DNA from: DATCLS01 sp036563805
GTDB lineage: Bacteria; Actinomycetota; Acidimicrobiia; Acidimicrobiales; VFJN01
Direction of reading: 5' to 3'
NCBI GenBank assembly: GCA_036563805.1
Contig: DATCLS010000071.1
Coordinates: 1-64,000, forward strand
DNA: 64,000 nt
The position numbers were made by a program, and so were the translations under genes. Numbering within the stretch: position 1 is the first letter of the stretch; each line of letters begins with the position of its first letter. A model generated the notes under the pieces. That model was not told the origin of the DNA. It did no database searches and saw only the letters and a program-made list of their open reading frames with translations. Of the stretch, positions 15,809-24,900 are shown in pieces.

Positions 15809-17071
15809 TCAGCCGATGGCGCCCTGCTTGCGGAGCGTGGCGAGGTCGTCGTCGGACAGGTTCAGCTCGGCCCGCAGCACCTCGTCGGTGTGCTCCCCGA
15901 GCCACGGAACCCGGGTCTCGGGCCCGACCGTCACCTTCGACATCTTGATCGGGTTGCCGGGGATGAGCACCGGGTCCTCGACTCCGTCGGTGCGGGGCAT
16001 CTCGACCAGCATGTCCCGTCCCTCGAGGTGGGGGTCGGCGATGACCTCGGGCGGGGTGTAGCACGGCCCCACCGCCAGCCCCGCCTCGCCCAGGATCCGG
16101 GCGGCCTCGGCCCGCGTGCGCGTCGCGGCCCACGCCTCGATGGCGGGCCGGACGAGCTCGTCGAAGTGGTCGACCCAGCCGTCATGGTCGGCGAAGCGCT
16201 CGTCGTCGAGCCACTCGGGGTGTCCGATGACCTCGGCCAGCTTGGCGAACTGGTGGGGGCGGCCGACCTGGAGGACGAAGTGGCCGTCCGACGCCGGGAA
16301 GGTGTCGATGATGGCCTTGATCTCCTCCTCGATCGACCGGTGGACGCCCATCGACCACAGGTTGGTGACGATGTCGGTCATGCACACGAGGGCGTCGAGC
16401 ATGGCGATGTCGACCTGCTGGCCCTCGCCGGTGCGGTCGCGGTGGCGCAGCGCGGCCAGCACCCCGATGGCGCCGAACAGCGCAGAGCTGATGTCGCCGA
16501 ACGCGCCCACCGGGTTGGCCCGCGGCCGGCGCCCCGGCTCCTTGCGGTACTCGTAGATGCCGGACATCGCCTCGACGATCGAGGCGTAGGCCGGCCAGTT
16601 CTTGTACGGCGAGTCGCGCAGCCCGTCGACGCGGTTGCCGAAGCCGGACAGCGACAGGTACACGACCGTGGGGTGGCGGGCGGCCACCTCCTCGTAGCCG
16701 AGGCCGAGGCGCTCCATCGTGCCGGCCTTGAAGTTCTCGCACAGCACGTCGAACTGGGGGACGAGGCGGAGCAGCAGCTCCCGGCCCTCGGGATGCTTGA
16801 GGTCGATGGCGACGCTGCGCTTGTTCAGGTTGTTGCGCAGGAACGTCGCCCCGACCTTGCGGCCCTCGGGGTCGAGCATGGCGGGGTACGAGCCCCGGCC
16901 CGACTCGCCGGCGGTCGGGTGCTCGACCTTCACGACCTCGGCGCCGAGGCGGGCCAGCAGCTGGGTGGCGTAGGGCAGGGCCTGCATCTGCTCGACGGCC
17001 AGGATCCGGACGCCGTCGAGGGGTCGGCCGTACCGGGCGGCGTCCGGGTTGGCCACGTCTCCGAGTCGCAT
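15809..17071 (-). CDS. CaiB/BaiF-type (class III) CoA transferase
   Basis: A 420-residue class III CoA transferase of normal length. The N-terminal LDGVRILAVEQMQALPYATQLLARLGAEVVKVEHP, with a conserved Gly-Ala-Glu-Val-Ile/Val-Lys-Val-Glu block, is the family signature. NNLNKRSVAIDLKHPEGRELL and DVLCENFKAGTMERLGLGYE follow. The catalytic Asp is in the VGAFGDISSALFGAIGVLAAL region. It would move CoA between an organic acid and an acyl-CoA, for example to activate a substrate for beta-oxidation; the acids cannot be read. The ATG at 17071 lies 27 bp from operator site 2, which places the gene in the same inferred regulon as the enoyl-CoA hydratase and the acyl-CoA synthetase. Confidence 0.88.
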   Translation of the reverse strand: MRLGDVANPDAARYGRPLDGVRILAVEQMQALPYATQLLARLGAEVVKVEHPTAGESGRGSYPAMLDPEGRKVGATFLRNNLNKRSVAIDLKHPEGRELLLRLVPQFDVLCENFKAGTMERLGLGYEEVAARHPTVVYLSLSGFGNRVDGLRDSPYKNWPAYASIVEAMSGIYEYRKEPGRRPRANPVGAFGDISSALFGAIGVLAALRHRDRTGEGQQVDIAMLDALVCMTDIVTNLWSMGVHRSIEEEIKAIIDTFPASDGHFVLQVGRPHQFAKLAEVIGHPEWLDDERFADHDGWVDHFDELVRPAIEAWAATRTRAEAARILGEAGLAVGPCYTPPEVIADPHLEGRDMLVEMPRTDGVEDPVLIPGNPIKMSKVTVGPETRVPWLGEHTDEVLRAELNLSDDDLATLRKQGAIG

Positions 17072-17097
17072 GGCCACGACTGTAGGGTTTCCGGACC

Positions 17098-17120
17098 AAA
17101 TGTGACGACCCGTCAGATTT
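17098..17120. promoter_or_regulatory. TetR-type operator, site 2
   Basis: AAATGTGACG, ACC, CGTCAGATTT: 10-bp arms with a single mismatch and a 3-nt spacer. It lies 27 bp upstream of the CoA-transferase start and in the spacer to the divergent kinase gene. The same core and spacing as site 1. Confidence 0.72.
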
Positions 17121-17237
17121 CGGTCGGGTCGCCGGTGGGCCGGGAGCCGGGGCGACGACCCGGCGGTGAGCCGGCCGCCGACGGGACCGCGAGACGGACC
17201 GCGAACCGGAGCGGACCGCCGTCCGTACTGGCGGGCG

Positions 17238-19163
17238 ATGGTTGCCGCCACGATCGTTCCCCAGCTCGCCGGCTACCGCGACCTCAGCCCGCTCGGCCGG
17301 GGCGGCCACAGCGACGTCTACCGGGCCCGCCAGGAGCGGTTCGACCGGTGGGTGGCGCTGAAGGTTCTGCGCCTCCTGGCCACGGACGCCAAGGTGCGCC
17401 GGCGCTTCCTTCGGGAGTGCCGGCTGGCCGGCCGGGTGTCCGCCCACCCGCACGTCGTGTCGGTCCTGGACGCCGGCGTGACGGTCGACGGCCACCCGTA
17501 CCTCGCCCTCGAGCTGTACGAGGGCGGCTCGTTGGCCGACCGGCTGACCACCGGCCGGCCGCTCGACCTGCGCACCGCCCTGCGGTCGGCGGTGGCGCTG
17601 GCGGGCGCGCTCGAGTCCGCCCACCGGGCCGGCGTCGTCCACCGCGACGTCAAGCCGGGCAACGTGCTGCTCACGCCCTACGGCGACCCGGCGCTGGCCG
17701 ACTTCGGCCTGTCGGTGGTCGCCGCCCAGCAGGAGCTGAGCACCGGCCTCGACGCCTTCAGCCCCTACCACGCCCCGCCGGAGGTGGTGGAGGGGGCGCT
17801 GCCCTCTGCGGTGTCCGACGTGTACTCGCTGGCCTCGACCGCCTACACGATGGTGGCCGGGCGGCCGCCCCACCGGCTGGCGCCGGGGGAGGCGCCGGCC
17901 GCGCTGCTCGGGCGGATCGCCCGGGGCCAGATCCCGCCCCTCGGGCGCGACGACGCGCCCCGGTCGCTGGACGCGGCGCTGCGGGCGGCGCTGGACCGCG
18001 ACCCGGCCGAACGGACGCCGACCGCCCTGGCGTTCGCCGAGGCCCTCCGGGAGGTGGAGCGGGCGCTGGGCCACGAGCCCACCGAGCCGGTCGTGCTGAC
18101 CCCGCCCGAGCCCGCCACCCCGCCCATCACCGCCGGTCCGGCGGAACGGCCGGCCCACGCGGCGGAGGCCGACGCCACGGATCCTCGGGGTCGGCCGGCG
18201 GTGGCGGGGGCGCCCCCGGCCGCGGCGGGCGGGGCGGGGCCGGCGACGGCGGGCCCGGGCCCGGAGGCGGGCGGGCCGGGTCCGGGCGCTGGCCGCCGCG
18301 CCGGCGGTCCTGCGGGCCATCCCGCCGGCCCCGCCGGGGCACCCGCGGCCGGGCCGGGCGGTGCGGGCCGGCCGGAGTTGCGGGCGGGGGCGCCGCCGGC
18401 CGGCGACCCGGACGAGACGGTCCTGCGGTCCCGGCTCGCCGGGCCGTGGCCGCCGTCCCCGGCGGACGACGCGCCGGGCCGGCGGACCCGGCGGCGGGTC
18501 GCCCTGGTGGCGGCCGGGCTGCTCGTGCTCGCCGGCACGGGCGGGGCGGCGGCCCTGGCCGTGACCGGCGACGCGGCGTCGAGCGTGGCCGGTCCCGGGG
18601 CCACGTCGACCGCGGCGCCCTCGACGACGACCGCCCCGACGACCGTTCCGACCACCGCTCCGCCCACCACGGAGCCGCCGACGACGGCGCCCCCGACGAC
18701 CGCGCCGCCCACCGATCTGGCCGTCGCCGACGTGAGCGCCACGGCCGCCGCCCCCGACTCGACCGACGGCTGCGGCTCCCGCACCACCTACGGCCCCGCC
18801 AACGTGGTCGACGGCGCCCGCGACACCGGCTGGAGCGTGGAGGGCGACGCCACCGGCGAGACCCTGACGCTCACCCTCGACGGGGAGCGCCGGGTGCGGT
18901 CGGTCGGCCTGCTGCCCGGCTACGCCAAGGTGGACGCCTGCACCGGCGTCGACCGGTTCCCCGAGAACCGGCGGCCGACGGCTGTGACGTGGCGGTTCGA
19001 CGACGGCACCGCGGTGACCCAAACCCTGGCCGACACGCCCGAGCTGCAGGCCATCGAGGTCGACGCTACCACCTCGACCGTCGAGATGACCATCGACGGC
19101 GTGACCGGCGACCCCCGCCGCGACTTCACGGTCGTGTCCGAGGTGACCGTCCGGGGCGAGTGA
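17238..19163 (+). CDS. receptor-type Ser/Thr protein kinase with extracytoplasmic F5/8-type C-like domain
   Basis: A 641-residue PknB-like kinase. The cytoplasmic kinase domain (about 10-270) has the Gly loop GRGGHSDVY (20-28), K42 (VALKVL), the catalytic loop VHRDVKPGN (D137) and DFG (D155). Unusually the activation loop continues as LSVVAAQQELSTGLDAFSPYHAPPE. A Pro/Ala/Gly-rich juxtamembrane linker of about 130 residues, one membrane span (about 420-442) and a Thr/Pro-rich stalk (TTAPTTVPTTAPPTT) follow. The outer domain (about 495-641) has YGPANVVDGARDTGW, matching F5/8 type C/NADase-type glycan-binding domains, with a Cys pair. It may sense a glycan or wall component. ATG 17238 begins just before the kinase fold. 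Confidence 0.85.
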   Translation: MVAATIVPQLAGYRDLSPLGRGGHSDVYRARQERFDRWVALKVLRLLATDAKVRRRFLRECRLAGRVSAHPHVVSVLDAGVTVDGHPYLALELYEGGSLADRLTTGRPLDLRTALRSAVALAGALESAHRAGVVHRDVKPGNVLLTPYGDPALADFGLSVVAAQQELSTGLDAFSPYHAPPEVVEGALPSAVSDVYSLASTAYTMVAGRPPHRLAPGEAPAALLGRIARGQIPPLGRDDAPRSLDAALRAALDRDPAERTPTALAFAEALREVERALGHEPTEPVVLTPPEPATPPITAGPAERPAHAAEADATDPRGRPAVAGAPPAAAGGAGPATAGPGPEAGGPGPGAGRRAGGPAGHPAGPAGAPAAGPGGAGRPELRAGAPPAGDPDETVLRSRLAGPWPPSPADDAPGRRTRRRVALVAAGLLVLAGTGGAAALAVTGDAASSVAGPGATSTAAPSTTTAPTTVPTTAPPTTEPPTTAPPTTAPPTDLAVADVSATAAAPDSTDGCGSRTTYGPANVVDGARDTGWSVEGDATGETLTLTLDGERRVRSVGLLPGYAKVDACTGVDRFPENRRPTAVTWRFDDGTAVTQTLADTPELQAIEVDATTSTVEMTIDGVTGDPRRDFTVVSEVTVRGE

Positions 19164-19352
19164 GCCCCGACCACCGAGGCCGGTGCGCCCCGGACCTGGC
19201 GGCGGCCAGGGTCCGGGACCACGGGGCCGGGGGCGACGGCACCCCGGGCCCGGGCCGCTGCCCGTCCGGTGCTCCGGGCCCGGCCCGCCCGGCGCCACGG
19301 GTCAAGCCTGGCCGGCGCCGGCCCGGCGATCCCCGGGGACCCTCCGACGTGG

Positions 19353-19375
19353 GAATGTGACGACCCGTCAGATTC
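19353..19375. promoter_or_regulatory. TetR-type operator, site 3
   Basis: GAATGTGACG, ACC, CGTCAGATTC: the same arms and spacer as site 2 with the same single mismatched position, ending 17 bp before the start of the HMG-CoA-synthase-like gene. It probably governs that gene and the thiolase behind it. Confidence 0.75.
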
Positions 19376-19392
19376 GGCCGTAGCCTGGGGGC

Positions 19393-20820
19393 ATGGCCAG
19401 CTGCGGGATCCTGAGCTACGGCGTCCACCTGCCCTACCGGCGGCTCGACCGCAGCGAGATCCGCCCCGTGGCGGGCACCGGCGGCGGCACGGGCACCCGT
19501 ACGGTGGCCTCCTACGACGAGGACACGACCACGATGGGGGTGGAGGCCAGCCGCCTCGCCCTGCGCACCGCCCCCGACGGCGTGGCCCCCCGCTCGCTCT
19601 GGTTCGCCACGGTCGACCCGGCGTACACCGACAAGACCAACGCCACGGCCATCCACGCCGCCCTCCGCCTCGACGCCGCCGCGCCGGCCTTCGACGCCAA
19701 CGGGTCGGTCCGCTCGGCGGTCGGGGCGCTGCGGGCCGCCCTCCGCAGCGGCGCGCCGGCGCTGGCCGTCTCCGCCGACATCCGGACCGGCCTGCCTGGC
19801 AGCCCCGACGAGGCCGCGGGCGGCGACGCCGGGGCCGCCCTGCTGGTCGGCCCGGCACCCGGCGACGGCGGAGGCGGCGGACCCCTGCTCGCCGAGCTGA
19901 TCGGCGAGGCCAGCGCCACCGAGGAGTTCCTCGACCGGTGGCGGACCCCCGGCGAGCCCCGGTCCAAGCTGTGGGAGGAGCGGTTCGGCGAGGGCCGCTA
20001 CCTGGCACTCGGCCAGCGGGCCTGGGAGGGCGCCCTCAAGGCCGCCGGCCTCGTCGCCGACGAGGTCGACCGGGTGCTGGTGGCCGGGTCGCAGGCCCGG
20101 GCCGTGTCCGGCCTGGCCCGCAAGCTCGACCTCGGCGACCGGCTCGACCCGGTGGCCAAGGAGGTCGACGGCGCCGTCGGCTTCACCGGCGCCGCCCACC
20201 CGGCCCTGCTGCTGGCCGCCGCCCTCGACCGCGCCGCGCCCGGCCAGGTGCTGGCGCTGGTGGTGCTGGCCGACGGCGCCGACGTCCTGCTGTTCCGGAC
20301 CACGGACGCCCTGGCCGCCTACCGCCCGGCTCGCCCGGTGGCCGACCAGATCGCCGGCGGCGGTCCCGTCCCCTACGGCAAGGCGCTGGCCTGGCGGGGC
20401 TTCCTGCCGGTCGAGCCGCCCCGCCGCCCCGAGCCGGCCCGGCCCTCGGCGTCCGCCGCCGCCCGGTCGACCGACTGGAAGTTCGCCTTCGTCGGCTCGG
20501 AGAGCGACGACGGGGCCGTCCACCTGCCGCCGGCCCCCACCGACGACCGGGTCCGGCCCATGGCGGAGGCCACGGGGACGATCGTCACGTTCACCATCGA
20601 CCGCCTGGCCTACTCGCCGTCACCGCCGGTCGTGTTCGCGGTCGTCGACTTCGACGGCGGCGGCCGCCTGCCGGTCGAGCTGACCGACGTCGACGCCGAC
20701 GAGGTCCGGATCGGCGGCCGCGTCGAGATGACGTTCCGCCGGCTGTTCACCGCCGACGGCATCCACAACTACTTCTGGAAGGCCCGTCCGGTCCGGGAGG
20801 CCCCGGGGAAGGGGAGCTGA
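19393..20820 (+). CDS. HMG-CoA-synthase-like protein fused to a DUF35/OB-fold domain
   Basis: A 475-residue protein in two parts. Residues 1-330 have the thiolase/KAS-III-like fold of HMG-CoA synthases (GILSYGVHLPYRRLDR, ASYDEDTTTMGVEASRLAL, LWFATVDPAYTDKTNATAIHAAL, GFTGAAHPALLLAAALD). Residues 345-470 resemble the OB-fold part of DUF35 proteins (ATGTIVTFTIDRLAYSP, VVFAVVDFDGGGRLPVELTD, VRIGGRVEMTFRRLF). The place where the catalytic Cys is normally found reads DANGSVRSA (about 101-109) without Cys, so it may not condense acyl groups by the standard mechanism. The thiolase gene starts 1 bp after its stop. In archaea thiolase, HMG-CoA synthase and DUF35 form one complex; this bacterial pair may work likewise on a CoA thioester. 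Confidence 0.75.
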   Translation: MASCGILSYGVHLPYRRLDRSEIRPVAGTGGGTGTRTVASYDEDTTTMGVEASRLALRTAPDGVAPRSLWFATVDPAYTDKTNATAIHAALRLDAAAPAFDANGSVRSAVGALRAALRSGAPALAVSADIRTGLPGSPDEAAGGDAGAALLVGPAPGDGGGGGPLLAELIGEASATEEFLDRWRTPGEPRSKLWEERFGEGRYLALGQRAWEGALKAAGLVADEVDRVLVAGSQARAVSGLARKLDLGDRLDPVAKEVDGAVGFTGAAHPALLLAAALDRAAPGQVLALVVLADGADVLLFRTTDALAAYRPARPVADQIAGGGPVPYGKALAWRGFLPVEPPRRPEPARPSASAAARSTDWKFAFVGSESDDGAVHLPPAPTDDRVRPMAEATGTIVTFTIDRLAYSPSPPVVFAVVDFDGGGRLPVELTDVDADEVRIGGRVEMTFRRLFTADGIHNYFWKARPVREAPGKGS

Positions 20821-20821
20821 C

Positions 20822-22021
20822 ATGGCTTCGCACGGCATTCGCGACCGCGTGGCGATCGTGGGGATGGGCTGCACCCGCTTCGCCGAGCACTGGGACAAGG
20901 GCACCGACGAGCTGCTGCTCGACGCCACCGGCGAGGCGTTCGCCTCGGCCGGGCTCACCAAGGACGACGTCGACGCCTACTGGCTCGGCACCGCCCAGTC
21001 GGGCATGAGCGGCATGGTGCTGGCCAAACCCCTCCAGCTCGAGAACAAGCCGGTCACCCGGGTCGAGAACATGTGCGCCACCGGGTCGGAGGCGCTGCGC
21101 CAGGCGGCCTACGCGGTGGCGTCCGGCGCCTACGACGTGGCCATGGCGGTCGGGGTCGAGAAGGTCAAGGACGGCGGCTACCAGGGCCTCAACGCCTTCC
21201 CCATCCCGACCGACGGCACCAACCGCACGCTCACCGCCGCGGCCATGTTCTCGATGGTCGCCCCGGCCTACGCCGAGCGCTACGGCGTCGACCAGGACGA
21301 GCTGCGCCGAGCCCTGGCCCGCATCGCCTCGAAGAACCACGCCAACGGCGCCCGCAACCCCCGGGCCCAGTTCCGCCGCGAGATGTCGGTCGAGAAGATC
21401 TGCGCCATGCCGGCCGTGGCCGGCGGCCTGTCGGTCATGGACTGCGCCGGCGTGGCCGACGGGGCGGCGGCGGCCATCGTGGTGCGGGCCGAGGACGCCC
21501 ACCGCTACACCGACCGCCCGCTGTACGTGAAGGCGCTGTCGTTCGTGGCCGGCAACGGCAGCGGGCTCACCGATCCGTCCTACGACTACACGACGTTCCC
21601 GGAGATCGTCCGGTGCGCCGAGGACGCCTACGCCCAGGCCGGGGTGACCGACCCCCGGTCCGAGCTGGCCATGGCCGAGGTCCACGACTGCTTCACACCC
21701 ACCGAGCTGGTCCTCATGGAGGACCTCGGCTTCTGCGACCGGGGCACCGCCTGGAAGGAGGTTCTGGCCGGCACCTTCGACCTCGACGGGGCCCTGCCGG
21801 TCAACCCCGACGGGGGGCTCAAGTCGTTCGGCCACCCGGTCGGGGCCAGCGGGCTGCGCATGCTGTTCGAGGCCTGGCTGCAGCTGCGGGGCGAGGCGCC
21901 GGCCGAGCGCCGCATCGCCACCACCGACGAGCGGTCGCTGGCCCTCACCCACAACCTGGGCGGGTACCCGGGCGAGATGGTGAGCTTCGTGTCGATCGTG
22001 GGGACGAAGCCGGCGGCCTGA
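20822..22021 (+). CDS. thiolase-superfamily acyl-CoA acyltransferase
   Basis: A 399-residue thiolase, SCP-x/acetyl-CoA acetyltransferase type. The nucleophile is C85 in RVENMCATGSEAL. Downstream hallmarks are VMDCAGVADGAAAAIV, AEVHDCFTPTELV (the NEAF/HDCF-type loop), KSFGHPVGASGLRM with the catalytic His, and LTHNLGGYPGEMVS at the end. It would cleave or form 3-ketoacyl-CoA in beta-oxidation-like or sterol side-chain pathways. Translation is probably coupled to the preceding gene (stop TGA, one base, ATG). The DUF35-like OB-fold partner upstream fits thiolases of this group that need a separate DUF35 protein for activity. Confidence 0.88.
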   Translation: MASHGIRDRVAIVGMGCTRFAEHWDKGTDELLLDATGEAFASAGLTKDDVDAYWLGTAQSGMSGMVLAKPLQLENKPVTRVENMCATGSEALRQAAYAVASGAYDVAMAVGVEKVKDGGYQGLNAFPIPTDGTNRTLTAAAMFSMVAPAYAERYGVDQDELRRALARIASKNHANGARNPRAQFRREMSVEKICAMPAVAGGLSVMDCAGVADGAAAAIVVRAEDAHRYTDRPLYVKALSFVAGNGSGLTDPSYDYTTFPEIVRCAEDAYAQAGVTDPRSELAMAEVHDCFTPTELVLMEDLGFCDRGTAWKEVLAGTFDLDGALPVNPDGGLKSFGHPVGASGLRMLFEAWLQLRGEAPAERRIATTDERSLALTHNLGGYPGEMVSFVSIVGTKPAA

Positions 22022-22040
22022 GCGGCCGCCCGGCACCCAA

Positions 22041-22064
22041 CCGGCCGGCCGCGCCTCCGGCCGG
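22041..22064. terminator. GC-rich hairpin between convergent thiolase and acyl-CoA synthetase genes
   Basis: CCGGCCGG (22041-22048) can pair with CCGGCCGG (22057-22064) across an 8-nt loop, between two convergent stops. There is no U-tract on either strand, as is common in very GC-rich actinobacteria. Terminator function is inferred from place and shape. Confidence 0.35.
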
Positions 22065-22091
22065 CCTGCCGCCCAACCGGCTCGGCCGGCC

Positions 22092-23600
22092 TCACCCGGC
22101 CCGGCCGGCCCGTTCGGCCTTCCGGGCCTCCTCGGCCTCCCGGGCGGCGAGGGCCCGGCGGTCGAGCTTCTGCATGGCCGTGAACGGCAGCGCCTCAACC
22201 AGGCGCAGCGCCTCGGGCCGCTTGTAGGCGGCCAGCCGCCCGTCCAGGAACGACCGCAGCGACTCGAGCGTCGGCGGCGCCGCCGGGTCGCGGGGCACGA
22301 CCACCGCCACGCCGATCTCGCCCATCACCGGGTCGGGGCGGGGGACCACGGCGGCGTCGAGCACGTCCGGGTGGGCGACGAGCTGAGCCTCGACCTCGGC
22401 CGGGTACACGTTGTAGCCGCCCCGCACGAACATCTCCTTGCGCCGGCCGGCCAGGCGGACCAGGCCCCGCCCGTCGATACGGGCGAGGTCGCCGGTCCGG
22501 AGCCACCCGTCGACCAGCGTCGCCGCCGTGGCCTCGGGGTCGCGCCAGTAGCCGATGGTCTGGGTGGGCGTGCGCAGCCACAGCTCGCCGACCTCGCCGA
22601 GCCCGTCCGGACCCCCGCCGGCCGGGATCGGGGCGCCGTCGTCGTCCCGGACGCTCACCGCCACACCGGCCCGCGGCCGCCCGACCGTGTACAGGGCCTC
22701 CTCGTCGTCGGCGTCGAACGCCGTGCCGGTGCCGATCCCGCCCGACTCCGTGGACGAGTAGCGGATCGAGTAGGCGGCCCCGAACCGCCGCCGGGCCTCG
22801 TCCACCAGGGCCGGGGGCGAGGCGGCGGCGCCGGCGATGAGCGTGCGGACGTGGCTCCAGTCGTGCCGGTCCATCTCCGGCGAGCGGAGCATGAGGGCGA
22901 ACTGGGGGGCGACGCCCCCGATCGACGGCATGCGCTCGGCCGCCACCAGCCGGAGGACGTCGTCGGCCCGCCACCGCTCGAGGACGTGGGTCCGGGTTGC
23001 CGACTGGAGGTACCAGGGCAGCTTGGTCATGAACCCGACGTGGGCGAACTGCGTGGAGGCCAGCATGGCCGGCCCCGGCCCGGTGGCCCAGCGGGCGCCG
23101 GTGTCGGCATCGGCGACGGCCCGCAGCTGGCCTTCGGCGAACACCGCGCCCTTGGGACGGCCCGTGGTGCCGGACGTGAAGACGATGGCCATCGGCCGGT
23201 CGGGGTCGGGCGCCAGCGGGTCGGGCCGGCTGGGGGCGCCGGCACCGTCGCGCTCGAGGGCGGCGACGTCGTCGGGGGTGGCGAGCACGAGGGCCGGGTC
23301 GGCGAGGTCGACGAGGGCGTCCTGCTCGGGGGCGGCCAGGCGGGGGTTGACGCCGGCCGTGATGGCCCCGACCTTGGCCGCGGCCGCGTAGGCCAGGACG
23401 TAGCGGCTGTCCGACGCCAGCCGCAGCACCACCCGGGCGCCCGGGCGCACGCCGGCCCGGACCAACCCGGCTGCGATCAGGTCGGACCGTCGGTCGAGCT
23501 CGGCGTAGGTGAGGCGCGTCCCGTCGGGGTCGACGAGAGCCACCAGGTCGCCGAACCGTCGCCCCGCCTCCCGAACCGTCTCAGCCAGCACGCCCGCCAC
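22092..23600 (-). CDS. AMP-forming acyl-CoA synthetase
   Basis: A 502-residue ANL-superfamily adenylating enzyme. The phosphate-binding loop is FTSGTTGRPKG, the A5 motif is YSSTESGGIGTG, the hinge aspartate lies in GWLRTGDLARID, A8 is GRRKEMFVRGGYNVYPAEVE, and the catalytic A10 Lys is in TAMQKLDRR. It should activate a carboxylic acid (fatty or ring-derived) to its CoA thioester through an acyl-AMP. GTG 23600 is the first possible start and GTG 23591 an alternative. Operator site 4 lies 10 bp upstream, so repression by the shared regulator would directly block transcription start. It is convergent with the thiolase gene. Confidence 0.88.
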   Translation of the reverse strand: MAGVLAETVREAGRRFGDLVALVDPDGTRLTYAELDRRSDLIAAGLVRAGVRPGARVVLRLASDSRYVLAYAAAAKVGAITAGVNPRLAAPEQDALVDLADPALVLATPDDVAALERDGAGAPSRPDPLAPDPDRPMAIVFTSGTTGRPKGAVFAEGQLRAVADADTGARWATGPGPAMLASTQFAHVGFMTKLPWYLQSATRTHVLERWRADDVLRLVAAERMPSIGGVAPQFALMLRSPEMDRHDWSHVRTLIAGAAASPPALVDEARRRFGAAYSIRYSSTESGGIGTGTAFDADDEEALYTVGRPRAGVAVSVRDDDGAPIPAGGGPDGLGEVGELWLRTPTQTIGYWRDPEATAATLVDGWLRTGDLARIDGRGLVRLAGRRKEMFVRGGYNVYPAEVEAQLVAHPDVLDAAVVPRPDPVMGEIGVAVVVPRDPAAPPTLESLRSFLDGRLAAYKRPEALRLVEALPFTAMQKLDRRALAAREAEEARKAERAGRAG

Positions 23601-23609
23601 GCTATCGGC

Positions 23610-23632
23610 GGATCTGACACTCCGTCAGGTCC
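23610..23632. promoter_or_regulatory. TetR-type operator, site 4
   Basis: GGATCTGACA, CTC, CGTCAGGTCC: 10-bp arms with two mismatches and a 3-nt spacer, 10 bp upstream of the acyl-CoA synthetase start. The spacer CTC is the same as in site 5. Confidence 0.68.
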
Positions 23633-23646
23633 GGCGCCGCGATCCG

Positions 23647-24876
23647 CTACTCGAGGTCGAGGTGGAGCATGCGAATGGCGTTGCCCCGCATGATCTTGTC
23701 CACGGCCTCCTGGGGCACGCCCCGCATCAACTCCTTGGCCACCTTCTCGGTGTGGGGCCAGGTCGAGTCGGTGTGGGGGTAGTCGGTCTCGAACGTGACG
23801 TTGTCGACGCCGACCTTGTCGAGGGCGTCGATGCCGTGCTGGTCACGGAAGAAGCAGCCGTAGATCTGGCGGTAGTAGTAGGTCGACGGCGGCTCGGGCA
23901 CGAGGTCGGCGACGCCGCCCCAGGCCCGGTGCTCCTCCCACACCGTGTCGGCCCGCTCGAGGATGTAGGGGATCCAGCCGATCTGGCCCTCGCTGTAGGC
24001 GAGCCTGAGCCGGGGGAACTGGACGAGCTTGCCCGAGAACAGCCAGTCGCTCATCGACGCCATGGCGTTGTTGAAGCTGAGCGTGGCCGCCACCGCGTTG
24101 GGGGCGTCGGGCGACGTGGCCGGCATGCGCGACGACGACCCGATGTGCATGTTGATCGTCGTCTCGGTCTCCTCACAGGCGGCGAGGAACGGGTCCCACT
24201 CGCCCGAGTGGATCGACGGCAGCCCCAGGTGCGGCGGGATCTCGCTGAAGCACACGGCGTGCACGCCCCGTTCGGCGTTGCGGCGCACCTCGGCGGCCGC
24301 GAGCTCGGCGTCCCACAGCGGCACGATGATCAGCGGGATGAGCCGGCCGCCCGAGTCGCCGCACCACTCCTCGACCATCCAGTCGTTGTAGGCCTTCACG
24401 CAGGCGAGGCCCAGGTCGCGGTCCTTGGCCTCGGTGAAGGTCTGGCCGCAGAAGCGGGGGAACGTCGGGAAGCACAGCGACGCCTCGACGTGGTTGACGT
24501 CCATGTCCTCGAGGCGGGCCCGGGGGTCGTAGCACCCGGGCCGCATCTCCTCGTAGGTCATGGGCGTCATCGTCATCTCGTCGCGGGAGTAGCCGACCGC
24601 GGCGACATGGCGCTTGTGGATGTAGACGAGGTCCTCGAACACCCAGCAGTCGGCCTTCTGGGGCGCGTCGTCGTCGAACACCTGCTCGTAGTGGCCGCCG
24701 CCGACGTGGCGGATGCCGGCCACGCCGCGGCGCTCGACCCGCGGCCCCCGGTCGCGGTAGGCGGCGGGGAGCCAGCGCTCCCAGACGTGCGCCGGCTCCA
24801 CCACGTGGTCGTCGACGCTCACGATCGGGGGGATCGTGACCTCGGTCTCCGGCGTGCTCTCGGTGGTGGCGCTCAT
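23647..24876 (-). CDS. amidohydrolase-2 family (ACMS-decarboxylase-like) metal-dependent hydrolase
   Basis: A 409-residue TIM-barrel protein of the amidohydrolase_2 group. The N-terminal metal motif is degenerate DDHVVEP (in place of HxH). Later features are EASLCFPTFPRFCGQTF, NMHIGSSS with a metal-type His, GWIPYILERADTVWEEH and the FETDYPHTDSTWP block holding the last metal Asp. Family members hydrolyse or decarboxylate ring-cleavage and lactone-like substrates; which one cannot be told. It lies downstream of operator site 5 and upstream, on the same strand, of the acyl-CoA synthetase gene (46 bp between stop and start, containing site 4), so it likely belongs to the same catabolic programme. 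Confidence 0.8.
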   Translation of the reverse strand: MSATTESTPETEVTIPPIVSVDDHVVEPAHVWERWLPAAYRDRGPRVERRGVAGIRHVGGGHYEQVFDDDAPQKADCWVFEDLVYIHKRHVAAVGYSRDEMTMTPMTYEEMRPGCYDPRARLEDMDVNHVEASLCFPTFPRFCGQTFTEAKDRDLGLACVKAYNDWMVEEWCGDSGGRLIPLIIVPLWDAELAAAEVRRNAERGVHAVCFSEIPPHLGLPSIHSGEWDPFLAACEETETTINMHIGSSSRMPATSPDAPNAVAATLSFNNAMASMSDWLFSGKLVQFPRLRLAYSEGQIGWIPYILERADTVWEEHRAWGGVADLVPEPPSTYYYRQIYGCFFRDQHGIDALDKVGVDNVTFETDYPHTDSTWPHTEKVAKELMRGVPQEAVDKIMRGNAIRMLHLDLE

Positions 24877-24900
24877 GGGACGCTCCCGTCTCCCCAGACC

